Assembly (NCBI GenBank): GCA_947095585.1 | Contig: OX352761.1 | Span: 135,748,277 to 135,812,276, forward strand | Length of the DNA: 64,000 nucleotides | Source of the DNA: Nephrocerus scutellatus | Taxonomy: Eukaryota; Arthropoda; Insecta; Diptera; Pipunculidae | Direction: 5' to 3' | Shown: positions 1 to 12,298 of the stretch, in pieces | How positions within the stretch are numbered: the stretch's first letter is position 1 | How the letters are laid out: every line of letters begins with the position of its first letter | Position numbers and translations under genes: made by a program | Notes under the pieces: generated by a model | What the model was told of the DNA's origin: nothing | The model's input: only the letters and a program-made list of their open reading frames with translations | Databases searched by the model: none

Positions 1-345
1 ACTACAAGAAATCCTTTCGTTTCTTATCACTTCATCTGACGATCTGGAAATCGTTATCCTTTTTTCGTTTTGTAGGTTCGTCATTAGTGAATCCGTCCAT
101 GTCAGAGTTTTTTATTTAAAACATAAGAAGACTGTTCAGCTATCAGCCACACGCCCAACCCCCAACCTGGAGGGCTAGGTCTTTTGATAAGTTTTTGAAA
201 AAAAGACACCGGGTGTGCCCGTCCTTAGATGGCTTAAAGCTCCGATTAAATTCGAGTAGTCCAAGTAATGAGTTCACCACTGTTGCCCTATTCTGGGGAA
301 TTAACCCAAACACAATTAAAAAAAAGCCTTTCGACATTTTCGCAT
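1..345. repeat. higher-complexity patch, possible dispersed repeat
   Basis: About 345 bp richer in G+C than the rest of the 3' flank, with TGGAGGGCTAGG, GTGCCCGTCCTTAGATGG and GTTCACCACTGTTGCCC. A minus-strand open frame at 143-337 exists but resembles nothing I know. The style of the sequence suggests part of an interspersed element cut by the window edge. Confidence 0.35.
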
Positions 346-1584
346 ATTTTATTTGAAATATGATTTTTTAACAATTATTTAAACATTAACAACATTTTGT
401 CATTTATATATATTTTTTTATTTGTTATTAATTATGTAATTTTTTTTAATTATTTGTTTTAATAAAAATTTAATATTATTTAAGACTCAATACAATCTTT
501 TTTATTTATGTAGTTTTATCTATCAACGTTTTGTCTGTTGTTGTTGTCATTGTTGTTATTTGTTCCTTTTTTTATCAATATGCTGCGTTTAGTGTTTTTT
601 ATACTTTACACTAAATGTTTACATAAACTAAAATTTTATAATAAAATGATTTCTTCAATTATGTCGTTTTTCTTTTATACTGTCTATTTTAATGTTATTC
701 ATTACTATTAGTGCTGTGAATTAAATTATTTATTTTTTCTATATTTTTATATTAAAAAAGTCTATTTCATAATATTTTTTGCTCGATATAATGTTAATAA
801 TCATAATTATTATAGTAATAATATTTATCCCCTATTAATTAATATGCAATTGTTGTTGTTGAACTTGTTCTTTTGCGAACAATACTATCTATACAAAAAT
901 TTCTACCTATCATTAATTGCTAATTTTTAGATTTCGTTACATTTACAAAATTATATTAAATTCTCTAAAAATAATTATATTGGTTTTTTTTTTGTTGTTA
1001 TATGACTTTGTGAACGGTTTCAAAATGTATTTGTTGTTGTTTTACGTGTGTTATCCGCTATAGCTAATTTTGTTTGATCTCATTATATTAAACAAGAGTG
1101 CTTTCGTGTTGGTTATTTGCATAATTAATAAAAATAATACAATTGTTTTGTTATATAGTAAGTTAAGTAAAAATAATAACAGGCCTGTTTTCATTGGATT
1201 CTTTTTCTGTTAAAATTTCACAACATCGAGAGTTTACTTTGTTTTATTTAATTTTTCTTCTTTCGTTTATTTTAGTATTAAACACAATTTATTTAATTTT
1301 AAATTGATTGTTATTTATGTGTATTTTTTCTTTATTCTATAGTTCGTCTGTTAAATATTTAACAGAATTTATGCAAAAATGATTGATTTTTGTATTTGTA
1401 TTCATGTTTAATTTATTTTTTGTTATTTTTCTTTGTTTGGTTTGCTATATTTCCTTGTCCTCATGTAAAAATCAAAAGCATAATAATATTGCATTTAAAT
1501 CCGACGTACGTATATTTAAGAAATACTTATTTACTTTTAGTTGTTATTAAAAATTGTCATAACTAAATTACATTTTTGATTTAA

Positions 1585-1607
1585 TTATATATATATATAT
1601 ATGTTTA

Positions 1608-1679
<72 letters not shown>
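1585..1679 (+). repeat. (AT)n microsatellite
   Basis: Two AT runs (1585-1602 and 1611-1679) separated by TGTTTATGA. The longer has about 34 uninterrupted AT units and can form cruciform or hairpin structures. Confidence 0.95.
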
Positions 1680-1683
<4 letters not shown>

Positions 1684-3762
1684 GTTTCAAATTAAATTCT
1701 TTTTACATCTACATAACGTTGAAGGCGCATAATATCCACAATTTTTGTCTTTTATATGTTTATGTATATGTGTACATATTATTTTAAGCAAAATGCTGAA
1801 TGAGTTTTTCGCTTATTTGCGTGTTGATCTTTGATTTATTTTTGTAATGGTTTTATTTTTTATTTATTTTTTTTGCTTTTTTTCATCAAACCAATTTATA
1901 AATTTGACATTTCCTTTATTGAATTATTAACTCACTATGACTAATTATAATTTAAAAGCTCGAATTCTGATTTTGAAAGACATCCATCCAGGGCATACAA
2001 TTATAGTTTGAGCAAACAAAAAATCTTTATATGAAACACGAAGATCGCAATAACAAAAAAATCTAATTTACGTACGCATGTACGCTGATTATCCTTTATC
2101 AAATGCGTATGCGTGTAAGTGCTTCCTTATGATTTGATGTTTTTAAATTTAGCTGATTTCGTTTTTGATTTTGTACAATTACTTTATATCGTATGTATAT
2201 ATTTTTAACTAAAATTATTTTTTTGTTTGGTGTTACTCAAGATCCAATGTTATTTCGGAATTCTTATATTTAGGACGATCTATGTTATGTAAATCCCTAC
2301 TTTTACGATATACATAATGTTGAAGTTGTTTCCAATATTGTTGTTTGTATGGTTTTTAATCATTAATTTGTTATGCGAAGTCATAAGCAAACATACAAAC
2401 AAACAAACTGTATGTATGTGACGCTCTATACTAGAATTCTCATATAATTTCTTATGAATAGAAAAACTAATTAAACTATTTACATTTTTAACATCACCCC
2501 ATCGGTTGGTGTGCTATCAATTTGAATTGTTATCGATACTGGATGTGATGTTCTTAATAGTTGTGCGGAATGTAAAAATATTGAAAAATATGCAAGTTTC
2601 GAATATGCATAAAAACAACTCAACAACTAACTAATAACAATATGAATAAAAATGTTTGTTATGCGCGCCGCACTCAATTATATTTCAAACATAACATACA
2701 TGGTTTGTGGTTTTCGGAAGAAAGATGAAATTAACCCCGTGATATGCCTGGCTCTGATTAAATACCTAAGATTTTGGTGTTATTGTTGCACATTACAAAC
2801 GGATACATTCATTATACATAAATTATCTAATTTAAATATAACGTGACACTATATCATATCGTAACTGTAACAAACTACGACACCATAACGACCTAAACAT
2901 TTAGTAATTTCTTTTTTTGTATGATTTCTGGTAGCATTATTTTGTTTAATTTGCTTGATAGATAGGTTTGTGATAAAATATCTCATTTAGTTTTGTTATT
3001 TGGTATTCAAATTAGAATAAGAATTTTAACTTTCTTCTCTTCGATGGCAGTGTTACTTTCATACATACTCGTATGTAACAGGAAAAAAATTGTTTTTTTT
3101 TCGAAAGTTCTGTTAATGAAAGAAGGCATGTGACAGCTGTTGCTTTTAGAATTGTAGTGTTATAAAAAAAGTGATGAGAAGTTTTTCTATTTGAAGTTTT
3201 TTTTTATGTTTAGAAAATTGAAATTACAACAAACGTTTAAAGTTCGATACGAAACCAATAGAACTACTCTGATTCTAGACGGCATCTGGTAAAAGTAAGA
3301 AAACCGCGGAAAATAGAATGATAGAGTGTAGCACAACATTAGTGACATCTTAAATGTTAAATGTTAATGGCCTGCACACATTAATATTGAATTAAAAAAC
3401 TCTAATAGGTTTATCAGAATACTGCGCCGAGGGGATTTAGTTACTATATAATAGAAAAGTTGTGTATAGTTCAACGGAATTGTACTTCATAATTCTAGGC
3501 ACAGCGTTGTCGTTAAGGAATTAAGGGGAGATGTCTGAGGCTCATGCGACTTGAATTCCTACATTCCTATATGAATCATTACGTTTGAATTAATAGGAAC
3601 AGATATACATCGATTTAAGTCGTTTTGTTTAAGATCGACTTTTACTTAAGTTATAACAAAATGTATACTTTGACTCTATTAAAGACTACTTTGTCCTGGA
3701 CTTACGACATTTAAAAAAAAGTTCAATTAAAAAAGGTTTTTAAAATAAAAATATTTGCAGTA

Positions 3763-3954
3763 ACAGACCGATGTAGTTTCTTGCGACCATCCATGTTGTG
3801 CTTTCTATATTTTTGTAAACAAGTGGATGACAGTTATTACTCGCGAACGTTGACAGACATTCGGGATAGGTGGGACCGTGAAAAAGCTTTTTGGTGTTTT
3901 AATGGGAAACGCTCAGAAGTCCAACGTAGTAACCTCTTGAGCCACGATGCCCAC
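3763..3954 (-). mobile_element. tRNA-derived SINE, old fragment
   Basis: In reverse orientation: ACAGACCGATG...TTCTTGCGACCATCCATGTT at the low end corresponds to the SINE 3' body, TATTACTCGCGAACGTTGAC to the middle, and GGTGGGACCGTGAAAAAGC followed by GAGCCACGATGCCCAC to the head. The B box is lost. It is about 80 bp shorter than the 19545 copy and well diverged, so it is an old insertion. Confidence 0.75.
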
Positions 3955-6900
3955 GTTATCCTGTCGTAAATCAGGGTATTTTTGTTTTTTAAATTAAAAG
4001 TTGGTAACTCAAAATGATCTATAAAAGGCTCTTAAAATTAGGAATTACCATCTATTTATAATTTTCTTTTTCATTTCTTTATAATCAGGTTTAGAATCCG
4101 TCACAACAAGCAATACCTATATGAAACTAAGAGTTCTGAGAATTAACTAGATTTAAGAGGTAAACAAAGTCATGTTTTGTAATGATATCAGTACATTGAA
4201 GATCAACAGTTCAAAAATGATTTTTAAAATGTTGACAAATGTACAAGTGCGAAATGCTTTTTTGCGAATACGAATTTGTTGCTTGTATTACAAAATGCAC
4301 GTAGGAGAACGATTCGTGAGTCAAACTCTTTCAATGACGGTGCATTCAAGCACGAAGCATGTGCAGCAAGACTAAGCCGGCTTAAAAGAAAATCGGTTTT
4401 TAATCAAATATACCTTGAAAGGTCAAATTTGTTTTGTTATTTTATTCAATAAGTATAAATTCTCCTTCTCTCCTACAGTCAGTGCCACAATACTCGTCCT
4501 ACAACAATTATGTAATCCATTTGTATACATTTTTTCATTACTCGTATAATAAAAATAACTTGACGTTTCAATGAGAACAACAAAAAATTTAAACTATTTA
4601 ATGACGCATAAATTTAGAGATATATAATATTATCTCTATTTTTATTATTTACACAATAAAGAAAACATTTATATATAGTTTGTGAGAAAATCGTGTGTAT
4701 ATAAGTGTAATTATTATTATTTAAGATTTAGAATATTTTTGATGTTGTTTTTTACTAATAAAAGCATTAATAAAAGAGTTAGTTTTATTTTTTTATTTAC
4801 TAAAATTTATTGAATAATAAATAAAACAAACTCGTACTTAGTGCATGTACATACATAATTAGATTTTTCTTCAATTTTCAAGTAATTACATAATTGTAGT
4901 TTTAGTTTTCATAATTTTTTTCCGCTTTTGTTATCTCTCTTAGAATCAATCATTTTTAAACAATAAAAAATCTTATAAAAACTGTTAAAATTTAATGTTT
5001 CTCATTTCTCATTGCTTGTTACTGTTGCTCTTATTAAATTTCAATTATTACAATAACTTTAACTTTAAAGTGCCATCGATCCTATGCCATCTGTTTCTAC
5101 TTCTATGCTTCTATTTATTCCGTATGTGAGAACTATGTATATGTGTATTTTCATATATATAAATGTAATGTGTTAAAGATGTGCACTGCACTTATGTAGT
5201 TATGTCAAAAACAACCGCTTATTTAGATTTGTATTTTTTTGTAAATTGAAATATTTGAATAGTGAAAATTGCATTTCCATGATTGTAATTTTTATTTTGC
5301 TTTATTGTTTATGTATTTTTAGCGTTTTTATTAAGACTTTGACGCTCTTTATTTGAGAGTTTTTTTTTTAAAAGATACAAATCACGAGAAAAAAACATAG
5401 ATTATTATTTTATTTTATTTGCCCACTAAAGATACAATAGTCATTTTGCATTTGAAGAGGATAGCATATCTACAAGTTTCGAAAGTTTTATGCTTATTTT
5501 TTTTATATGTACTTTTTTAAGCGCATTTGTTTGCTTGTGTGCTTGCAAAAACTTTTCAAAACGGTTGTTCAAGTTTCGAAAAAATTTCATGATTATATAT
5601 TAAATTTTGGGTATGAAAGCATTTCCATTTTCTTAGACATAATTACTCCATTTATGTTTTAGTTAATTTCATAGTTAATCATTTATAATTTCAGTAGCAA
5701 ACACAAATTCGTAGTACGATTGATTTTGTTTAAGTTTTCGTAGGTTTTATGAATTTACAAATACGTTTTGACTTGCGTTATTTACAAATGTCTCCCTATT
5801 TTCTTTTTCCGTATTCCCGATTGTTTATTAGAGTTGCTTTGATGCCGATATTGTTATGTTATGAATATGTTTAATGTGTAGCTTACCTTACCAGTAGTTC
5901 CCAATTGCTTACGTCACACCATTAAGATGATAAAATTGTTTCTATGTGCGGTGAATAGAGTTCCATGGAAACAAATACATAGTATAATATATAATAATCA
6001 AATAAAAAATAAAAAGAAAATTATGTTATTAAAGAAAATTATATATATTAATAATTATAGTAAAGATGAATCCAGACAACAACACAATATTTTGATACAA
6101 CCATCCATATAATTTGTATTATAAAGAAAACGCACACAGTAATTGAGTACATACCTTTTTGTAAAAATTAACGACAAGTGATTGTTTAACGCCTATCAAA
6201 TGAGTCTAATTTTACTTATAGGATAGCACTACTTTAAATAATACTAAAATTGAAATTCAAAAAAGAAAAAAAAGAAAAAAATAAAAATTAATCATAATCA
6301 TATATAACTGAATATATTTGAAGGTTTTGAAACAAAATAAAGAAAAACTATTTGGCAAAGAAAACAAACAATGTCGATATAACAACTCAATAAATGGCAA
6401 AAACGTATATTTAAGCATCGTAGAAATATGTGATACAATACAAACAATACAAGTGGAAAAAGGTACAAAAATAAACGAGTTGCACTATTTATAATAAACC
6501 AATAACAGAAGGTGACATAAAAATAGCAAATAATTTACAAAAAATAATAATTTAACGACATTATGTATTTTATTATATCGTCTAAGAAATAATACAGAAA
6601 TTCAATCAAAATTCGAATAGAAATCAATTTCAAGGTTCTAAAGAGGCATACGGAATGGTGTGGGAAGCAATCTTTAACATACGAATGATGGATTATGTGA
6701 TTTTTTTTTATATTTGTAAAGACATCCGATCATTGTGATTTCAATAGTAAATATCCTTTGATTGTATTAGGATATGCAATTTGTTCAGATGTATTTACAA
6801 ATATAAATGTACAAAATAACGCATTTGAAAGTTCATTATTGTTTTGTTAATAAAATTGAATTATTTTAATTGGCTGTATTTTTTTTTTTGTAAAAAAAGG

Positions 6901-7127
6901 ATTACTCATGTAATTTGTTTATCAAACTAAACTATTTGACTAAAACTATAGATAATATTTATTGTATGTAATTACTTTCGTAAACGATAATAAAAAATCG
7001 AGTATAATTTTTGTAGAAATTTACGAACTGTTATTTGCCATAAATGCGTTATTTTGTACGTGAGAGTTTTCTCCATCGTTCATATGTACGAATAAGGACC
7101 ATCAGTTAAGGCGCTACACAGTAACAA

Positions 7128-7265
7128 TCAAGAGTTATCATCCTTATTTGAACCACCCCCACCGACCCCAGAACCTTGTGTGTTGGCGTTGCGTCCACCA
7201 ACTGGTGCTCGTACTGCTGGCGGCTTGTATTCTAAGCCGGGATCAAATTGCATTAAAACGAATAC
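7128..7265 (-). CDS. slo: slo terminal coding exon (C-terminal tail)
   Basis: Encodes 45 residues and the stop. It starts VFVLMQFDPG, the last strand of the RCK2 core, and runs through a Pro/Gly-rich tail ending GGGGSNKDDNS, the known Drosophila C-terminus. The TGA is the complement of 7128-7130. The acceptor is CAG at 7268-7266, and the donor of the preceding exon is 66 bp away, so this intron is minimal. The exon begins in phase 0. The tail is slightly changed from Drosophila (VGGRNAN in place of AGGRGTN), as expected for a weakly constrained end. Confidence 0.97.
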   Translation of the reverse strand, partial: VFVLMQFDPGLEYKPPAVRAPVGGRNANTQGSGVGGGGSNKDDNS

Positions 7266-7331
7266 CTGCGAACAAAAAAAAAATCAAATAATTTTCGATT
7301 TAATCAGCCTCGTACAAACCGAATTGCATAC

Positions 7332-7551
7332 CTGATCTGTTGGCAGTAATGAAAAATCATCGGGTGGGTTAGTTATTACATATCGTTTGCTACTAGCGTC
7401 ACAGCTAGAACTTGTGTCTCGAAATCTGTACAAGCCGATGCACAGCATGCCATATGATTTAAGCGCAGCTACAAACAGGTCTCCGTACTTTCCGCATTCA
7501 CCAAATTGGGCCAGAGGTCCATCGTATAGCGATATTTGACCAACTCGACAT
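7332..7551 (-). CDS. slo: slo exon, RCK2 C-terminal lobe
   Basis: Encodes [20 protein letters not shown] through [13 protein letters not shown], the C-terminal part of RCK2 in the gating ring. It opens with the third base of a split Arg codon (AG in the upstream exon, A here) and ends on a complete Gln codon before a GTATGC donor at 7331-7326. The acceptor is TTTCAG. The length is 220 bp and the frame is open throughout. Residues match Drosophila almost exactly. A 2.5-kb intron filled with transposon remains separates it from the next upstream exon. Confidence 0.97.
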
Positions 7552-7689
7552 CTGAAATAGAAAATTATTCTGTAGTTTTTTTTGCAAATAAATAAATAGA
7601 GAATGAACGATTTTGGTTCATGGATTTATGCCTTCTATGACAAATGTATGCTAGCGACTGAACGTATATATATTACGTACCGAATAATG

Positions 7690-9375
7690 CAACAATCTCA
7701 TAGAACGCGGGCACGCGAGGAAGAATATAAAGAGCTCAGAAGACATCAAGACCCCGAAATTGAATAGTATAGAGAGCAAGAACCACACTGGGCGTAGAAG
7801 TTATACAAAAAGAGTGCGCGGAAAGGCCCAATGACGAAAGGGATCTCAGAACATGCAGCAATTACCGTAGCATAACGTTTTTACCGTTAATATTTCCTCC
7901 TCTATCCTTCAAGACAAACCCCATACGCTAAAACTATTATTATCTCCAATGTGGCTTCATCCCAAGAAAATAGACAACTTATCAGATTTTCACCCTTAGG
8001 TAGATGATGTCTACAGTTCCGGAACTCAAGTCCAACTTTCTAAATTCATAAGAAAACTCGGTACTGCAGCTTGACCAATGTTTTAACTCAAGTTAAGATG
8101 TCTGGATCATTATCAAGCCCATTTAACAGATACAATGGGCTCCGACAAGGGGATTGTCTGGCTTGTATCCTCTTCAACCTGACGTTGAAGAAAGTGATCC
8201 GAGACTATGATTTAACGGCGAGAGGAATAATCATCTATAGAGCGTTCATCACGAAATCTGGGCCAGAGCAAAAAAAAGTACATGGTGGCTTTAAAGTAGT
8301 GTTTAAAGTGGTGCAGTCCTAAGACTATCTCGGATCAATTGAATGAACCGATAACAGAATGGAACCAGAAATACGCGCAAGTTTGCTTAAAGCCAACAAA
8401 GCGTAATTTTGTCTGCCAAGACTCTTCGAATCCTGGAATTTAACCATAACATCCAAGCTGATGTGTATAAGGCGATGGTCATACCAGTACCTACATATGG
8501 AAGAGAGACATGGGTGCTAAGCTTAACAGCACTTTGACTTCTAAGCCACGCTCGAGAGGAAAGTCGTGATTACAAATGTGAGGAAGGAAGGTTTCGAAGA
8601 TTCTACAGGGTGTCCCCTAATTCGTCAACGATAATTTGGGAAATGATGCTTGAGTGTATTCCAAGAAAAAAATCGTTTTACAGTAAAGGTCTATCTCCAA
8701 TGTTGGCATGATTTATAGGGGATTTATGACAAAGCTTACTTTGGTGTATTCTGACTCATGTTAACGGAAATTGCTGGGAGAAACTTCGTTTAGGACTTTA
8801 TCATATCAGCCCTTTTAACTGCGTTTAAGTTAGGTTGATATCTTGTTTAAGTTTTCAGATATCAGACTTCAATGCCTATTCCATTCTAATTTTTAACTTT
8901 GAGGTCATTTTCTCCAGAAAATGCGTAATAAACATAGCGTTTTAATTTTTTTTCTATAAACGTAACCGAAGTAAGGTTTTTCTTAAATCCACGATAAATG
9001 ATGTCAACATTGGAGATAGACGCTGTAGAACGATTTTTTTCGTAGAATATACCGAAGAATCATTTCCCAAATTATCCTTGAAGAATTAGGGGACACCCTG
9101 TATAATGATGCGTTACCGCGATTTCGACGTTGTCGAGAGAATAAAGCTCGATAGGATCCGCTTAGCAGGACACATCTCGCGTGAGCAAAGAAGATCCTGT
9201 TCGGAAATTACTTTGCGGTAACAAATGACGGCGAGGCATCATGCCAAGCCTACGCTGAAAATATGGCATAGACCAGGATGCCTAGTGTTTAGGGTTGTCA
9301 AACTGGTTGACATTAGCTTGAAATCATTTACGATATTTTTGGAGGACCGGACCCTGCTGTAGAGCCAAATTTTTT
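7690..9375 (+). mobile_element. non-LTR retrotransposon remnant (RT family 1), split by a MITE
   Basis: Decayed reverse transcriptase and C-terminal region of a non-LTR element, antisense to slo. Recognisable pieces in broken frames are a CSNYRSI-like block near 7857, the palm motif NGLRQGDCLACILFNL at about 8136-8180, PTYGRETWVLS near 8490-8520, and a 3' segment EDPVRKLLCGNK near 9185-9220. The 495-bp TIR element at 8606-9100 interrupts it: the RFRRF block before the insertion continues as YNDALPRF after it. The remnant ends at the motif GTAGAGCCAAAT near 9360, also seen at the end of the 24050-24515 copy. Many frameshifts make it non-functional. Clade is not assigned. Confidence 0.85.
8606..9100. 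mobile_element. 495-bp MITE with long terminal inverted repeats and TA target duplication
   Basis: Both ends read CAGGGTGTCCCCTAATTC inward and are flanked by TA (8604-8605 and 9101-9102). The inverted repeats stay alignable for roughly 110-150 bp per arm (8606 to about 8740, and about 8965 to 9100) with scattered mismatches, including the shared block CTATCTCCAATGTTG. No transposase frame is visible. TA duplication and CAGGG ends are typical of non-autonomous Tc1/mariner-superfamily elements. It sits inside an older LINE remnant. Confidence 0.88.
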
Positions 9376-9379
9376 TTAT

Positions 9380-9990
9380 TATTTTTTTATAATGAACACA
9401 CGCTTAAGGGATTTACACCCTTATAATGCTAAGCACAGCGTGTTAGGAAATTAGGGAGAGGAAAATATGAGATTTCTATGCACGTGTGTCTTAAATGACT
9501 GCGGATCATACATATGCGGATACACAGAGTCGGACAGTTCAATCCACATAAACAGTGAAAGTGACAAGCAGAAACCATTCTGCGATGTTCAAGCGATTTG
9601 ATTGTTTTTGCAACATTTACGTCACCAATATGTTTTATCGCGCGGTTTTGAATTCTTGGGGACACCTGCCCAGACAATACAGTTGTATTAAAGCTTAGGG
9701 TGCCTTGTTAATAGTAGCCAGTTCTAAGAAAGTACATCTTGAACTTTTTACGGAAACCTAAACAGTTCGCAGCATTCTTAGCGATGGTGAATATGTGGTC
9801 GTTCCAAGGAAGCTTGTTGTTGACGCACACCGATAATTGCGAGTTTTTCAGTTTCTTTGATGCAAGATCCCTTCATGGAAAAAGGTTGGGGGCTTAAATT
9901 ACGCTTGGACGGCAGAATATAGCATTTAGTTTTGAAGCGTTAAATTCAACTCTATTATCTAGTTGTCACCTCGATATGCTGTCAAGTGAA
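9380..9990 (-). mobile_element. non-LTR retrotransposon 3' end (family 2, Jockey/CR1-like)
   Basis: Read on the minus strand it gives the post-RT region of a non-LTR element: DNRVEFNASK near 9960, CVNNKLPWNDHIFTIAKNAA, then RIQNRAIKHIGDV and SLEHRRMVSAC at about 9570-9660, and a C-terminus ...YFPLPNFLTRCA. The 3' UTR holds the inverted block CTAAGCATTATAAGGGTG, shared with the plus-strand copy at 39490-39885. It abuts the end of the family-1 remnant. Stops and frameshifts are present, so it is dead. Confidence 0.82.
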
Positions 9991-10049
9991 GATTATGATT
10001 ATGTGATACAGATAAGTGAAAATAAAGTATATATAAGAATAAAACCTAC

Positions 10050-10192
10050 CTATCACGATTACTTAAACTTTCCACCGTGCTGTATCCGCCTCTAAGACCA
10101 GCACCTTCAGCCAGAATTAACTCGAGCTCTGGCGTAGCACCACCCGTAATGAGTGATCGAATAAGCGTTAAGGCGTTTTGATTAAAATATGT
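10050..10192 (-). CDS. slo: slo exon, RCK2 after the calcium bowl
   Basis: Encodes [20 protein letters not shown], then [18 protein letters not shown] and VESLSNRDR, following the calcium bowl. It starts in phase 0 (ACA, Thr) after a CATAG acceptor and ends with AG of a split Arg codon at a GTAGGT donor. In Drosophila this neighbourhood contains the alternative site called I. I found only one version here. The intron to the next upstream exon is 110 bp. Confidence 0.97.
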
Positions 10193-10236
10193 CTATGGAA
10201 AAAGTTAAGAGTAATAGAAAACGGTTTAGAAAATCA

Positions 10237-10449
<213 letters not shown>

Positions 10450-10569
10450 TTATGTTAAGTTTAGTTTAGTTTAAGTAAAGTGTCTCTATAGTAATTAAAA
10501 CAAACACGAGGTAACTACAAGTTGGCCAATTATTTTGTGATATTTTTACCACTGCATATACGTATTTAC

Positions 10570-11077
10570 CTGTTATCATTGGAACATTTGCTCCATATAC
10601 CGAACCCCGCCTCTGTAATACAATTGGACTTCCAGCAGTCGCCGTCAGATTATCAAACTCTGGACCACGTTGACTTAGGACACCTATTGTGTCGTCGAAT
10701 GTCATAGCTTTGATATTCAGGGATGCTAGAATGGCCTCCTTATCGGCTAACGTTGGATCATCGTTGCTAGGAACTTTCGCCGATAGAATACAACACATAT
10801 CACATAGATTAACATTGACCGCACGTAAATCGGCCCTACTCAATGGCGATCCATTTAGCACTGAGATTTTCGGTAGATTCTGCAGCATTTTCCATTCCCG
10901 TCGAATATAGTCAACTGATCCAACTATCACCACGTGCTTCAGTTCGTGATAGTGAAAATTGGATGCACGCAATGGCATCACTAGATTGCGGAGTCCTATA
11001 AGCGGTGAGTCTGGATCGGCAAATAAACAAACGACCACATGACCATTAAGCACAGTCATTGCCGCCTGATTTCGATC
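10570..11077 (-). CDS. slo: slo exon, RCK2 core (longest exon in the window)
   Basis: This 508-bp exon encodes the RCK2 Rossmann core. In order it has [20 protein letters not shown], then [60 protein letters not shown], and the stretch to [11 protein letters not shown]. It starts in phase 0 after a CAAAAG acceptor and ends with the first G of a split Glu codon at a GTAAAT donor. Conservation with Drosophila is essentially complete, as expected for the gating-ring assembly surface. The upstream intron is only 68 bp. Confidence 0.98.
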
Positions 11078-11145
11078 CTTTTGAGAAAATTTCAGACGGT
11101 TAAAATAATTTCAACATCAGCACGAAATCATTACCAGGTACTTAC

Positions 11146-11320
11146 CAATATGCAGTCTTCTAAATTTCTCGCTGGACTCCAATGAAACATTCCGGTCGAA
11201 TCATATTTCATTTCAGTTTTTTCAAAATCGAAATCTTTCGATTGATCATCAGCTATTCCAGCTGGCAGCGATACACCATTTTGATTTTGAGTTCCAGTTC
11301 CAGAACTTCGACTTGTTGGC
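11146..11320 (-). CDS. slo: slo exon, linker to RCK2
   Basis: Encodes PTSRSSGTGTQNQNGVSLPA, then GIADDQSKDFDFEKTEMKYD and STGMFHWSPARNLEDCIL, the end of the RCK1-RCK2 linker and start of RCK2. Its first base G completes either Arg (AG+G, cassette skipped) or Met (AT+G, when the 14836-14901 cassette is used), so both splice forms stay in frame. The donor is GTAAGT after Leu. It has one Gly fewer than the Drosophila NGGVSL and RN for KS near the end. Confidence 0.97.
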
Positions 11321-12088
11321 CTAAATCATTGATTAATTTTTAGAGGGAACAATTATAATTAAAATATTTATAATGCTGCTCTTGCATACTATGATAGTTA
11401 TTATTTCAAAAATGTTCATTCTGCATTTCATAAATTAAAAATCAAATAATTTTAATGCTATCTACAAAATGGCTAACAACATTTCGATTCCAATAATACA
11501 ATGTTGTGTGTATAAAACTGAAATTTGTTTTAATAACTGCAAGATGATATCCAAATATTATAGACACCGCTAAGGAATTTATGTATATTCAAACGATTTT
11601 AAAAAGAATAAAAAAAAGTTTTACATAGACAAGAAATAGTAGGTTTAAGAAATTTGTGTTCAATAATTTTATATTTACACATATACCTATTTAAAGTTAG
11701 TAAAGTTACTAAAGATGATACAACTTAAAAAAAGATACATCAAAATTTAAATTAACTCAAATATTTATTTTTCATTCAAAAGAAATTTGTTCTTGTGTTC
11801 AAATGACGAAGGGTTGATGGCGATGTGTGTCCAGTTAAACATGGCTTCGGGTTGTTTGAGAGTGTAGAATGTGTTTGTGACAACTACTTAGTTTCAATAA
11901 CGATGACGAAGTATAGAGTTATTATCAAGCAACTACTACATCTTAAATTGGCAAAATGCACTAGAAAACATGAGCAGAAACGAATTTAGAGAAAACAAAA
12001 AAAAATCATAAAAGAGAAAATCATTCAAACAAACATTCAAGGGACATATAATAATTTTTACTAAAATGATATATTAATGACTGAATTA

Positions 12089-12298
12089 TAGACTTTTCCT
12101 TTGTTTCTATATAAAAAATTATATTTAATAACCGGATATTTCGGTGTTTTGCATAATTTTCAACGATTGAAAATGAAAACTTTGAACTTTTCAACGATCA
12201 AAAATATTTTTTTTCTTTTTCAATCGTTGAAAAGTTCACGCACTGAAATATCTGGTTATTAAATATAATTTTTTATATGAAAACAAAGATAAAGTCTA
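12089..12298. mobile_element. 210-bp near-palindromic hairpin MITE
   Basis: The element starts TAGACTTTTCCTTTG and ends with its complement CAAAGATAAAGTCTA, flanked by TA at 12087-12088 and 12299-12300. The arms pair for about 62 bp (through CCGGATATTTCGGTG against CACTGAAATATCTGG) with a few mismatches. The centre repeats the self-complementary motif TTTTCAACGATTGAAAA. Length, TA duplication and absence of coding sequence suggest a non-autonomous Tc1/mariner-type MITE. Any unspliced slo transcript would fold here into a long hairpin. Confidence 0.85.

Larger units (their letters stand above)
346..7127. other. 3' flank and possible 3' UTR of slo
   Basis: 6.8 kb of very A+T-rich DNA below the slo stop codon. 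It must contain the 3' UTR and cleavage site, but AATAAA-type signals are too frequent here to choose one. Only an (AT)n run, a SINE fragment and many (TTG)/(TTA)-type short repeats are visible. No open frame above about 70 codons has coding character. Confidence 0.6.

Noticed and set aside
6958..6963. AATAAA on the minus strand 165 bp after the slo stop as the polyadenylation signal
   Set aside because: The hexamer is expected very often in DNA this rich in A+T, and no downstream GU-rich element is evident.
10522..10910. Plus-strand open frames over 10522-10910
   Set aside because: They are shadows of the highly conserved slo RCK2 exon on the opposite strand.
11790..11880. GC-richer minus-strand open patch (MFNWTHIAINPSSFEHKNKF)
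   Set aside because: No acceptor in the phase required by the flanking slo exons and no donor; probably a repeat remnant.
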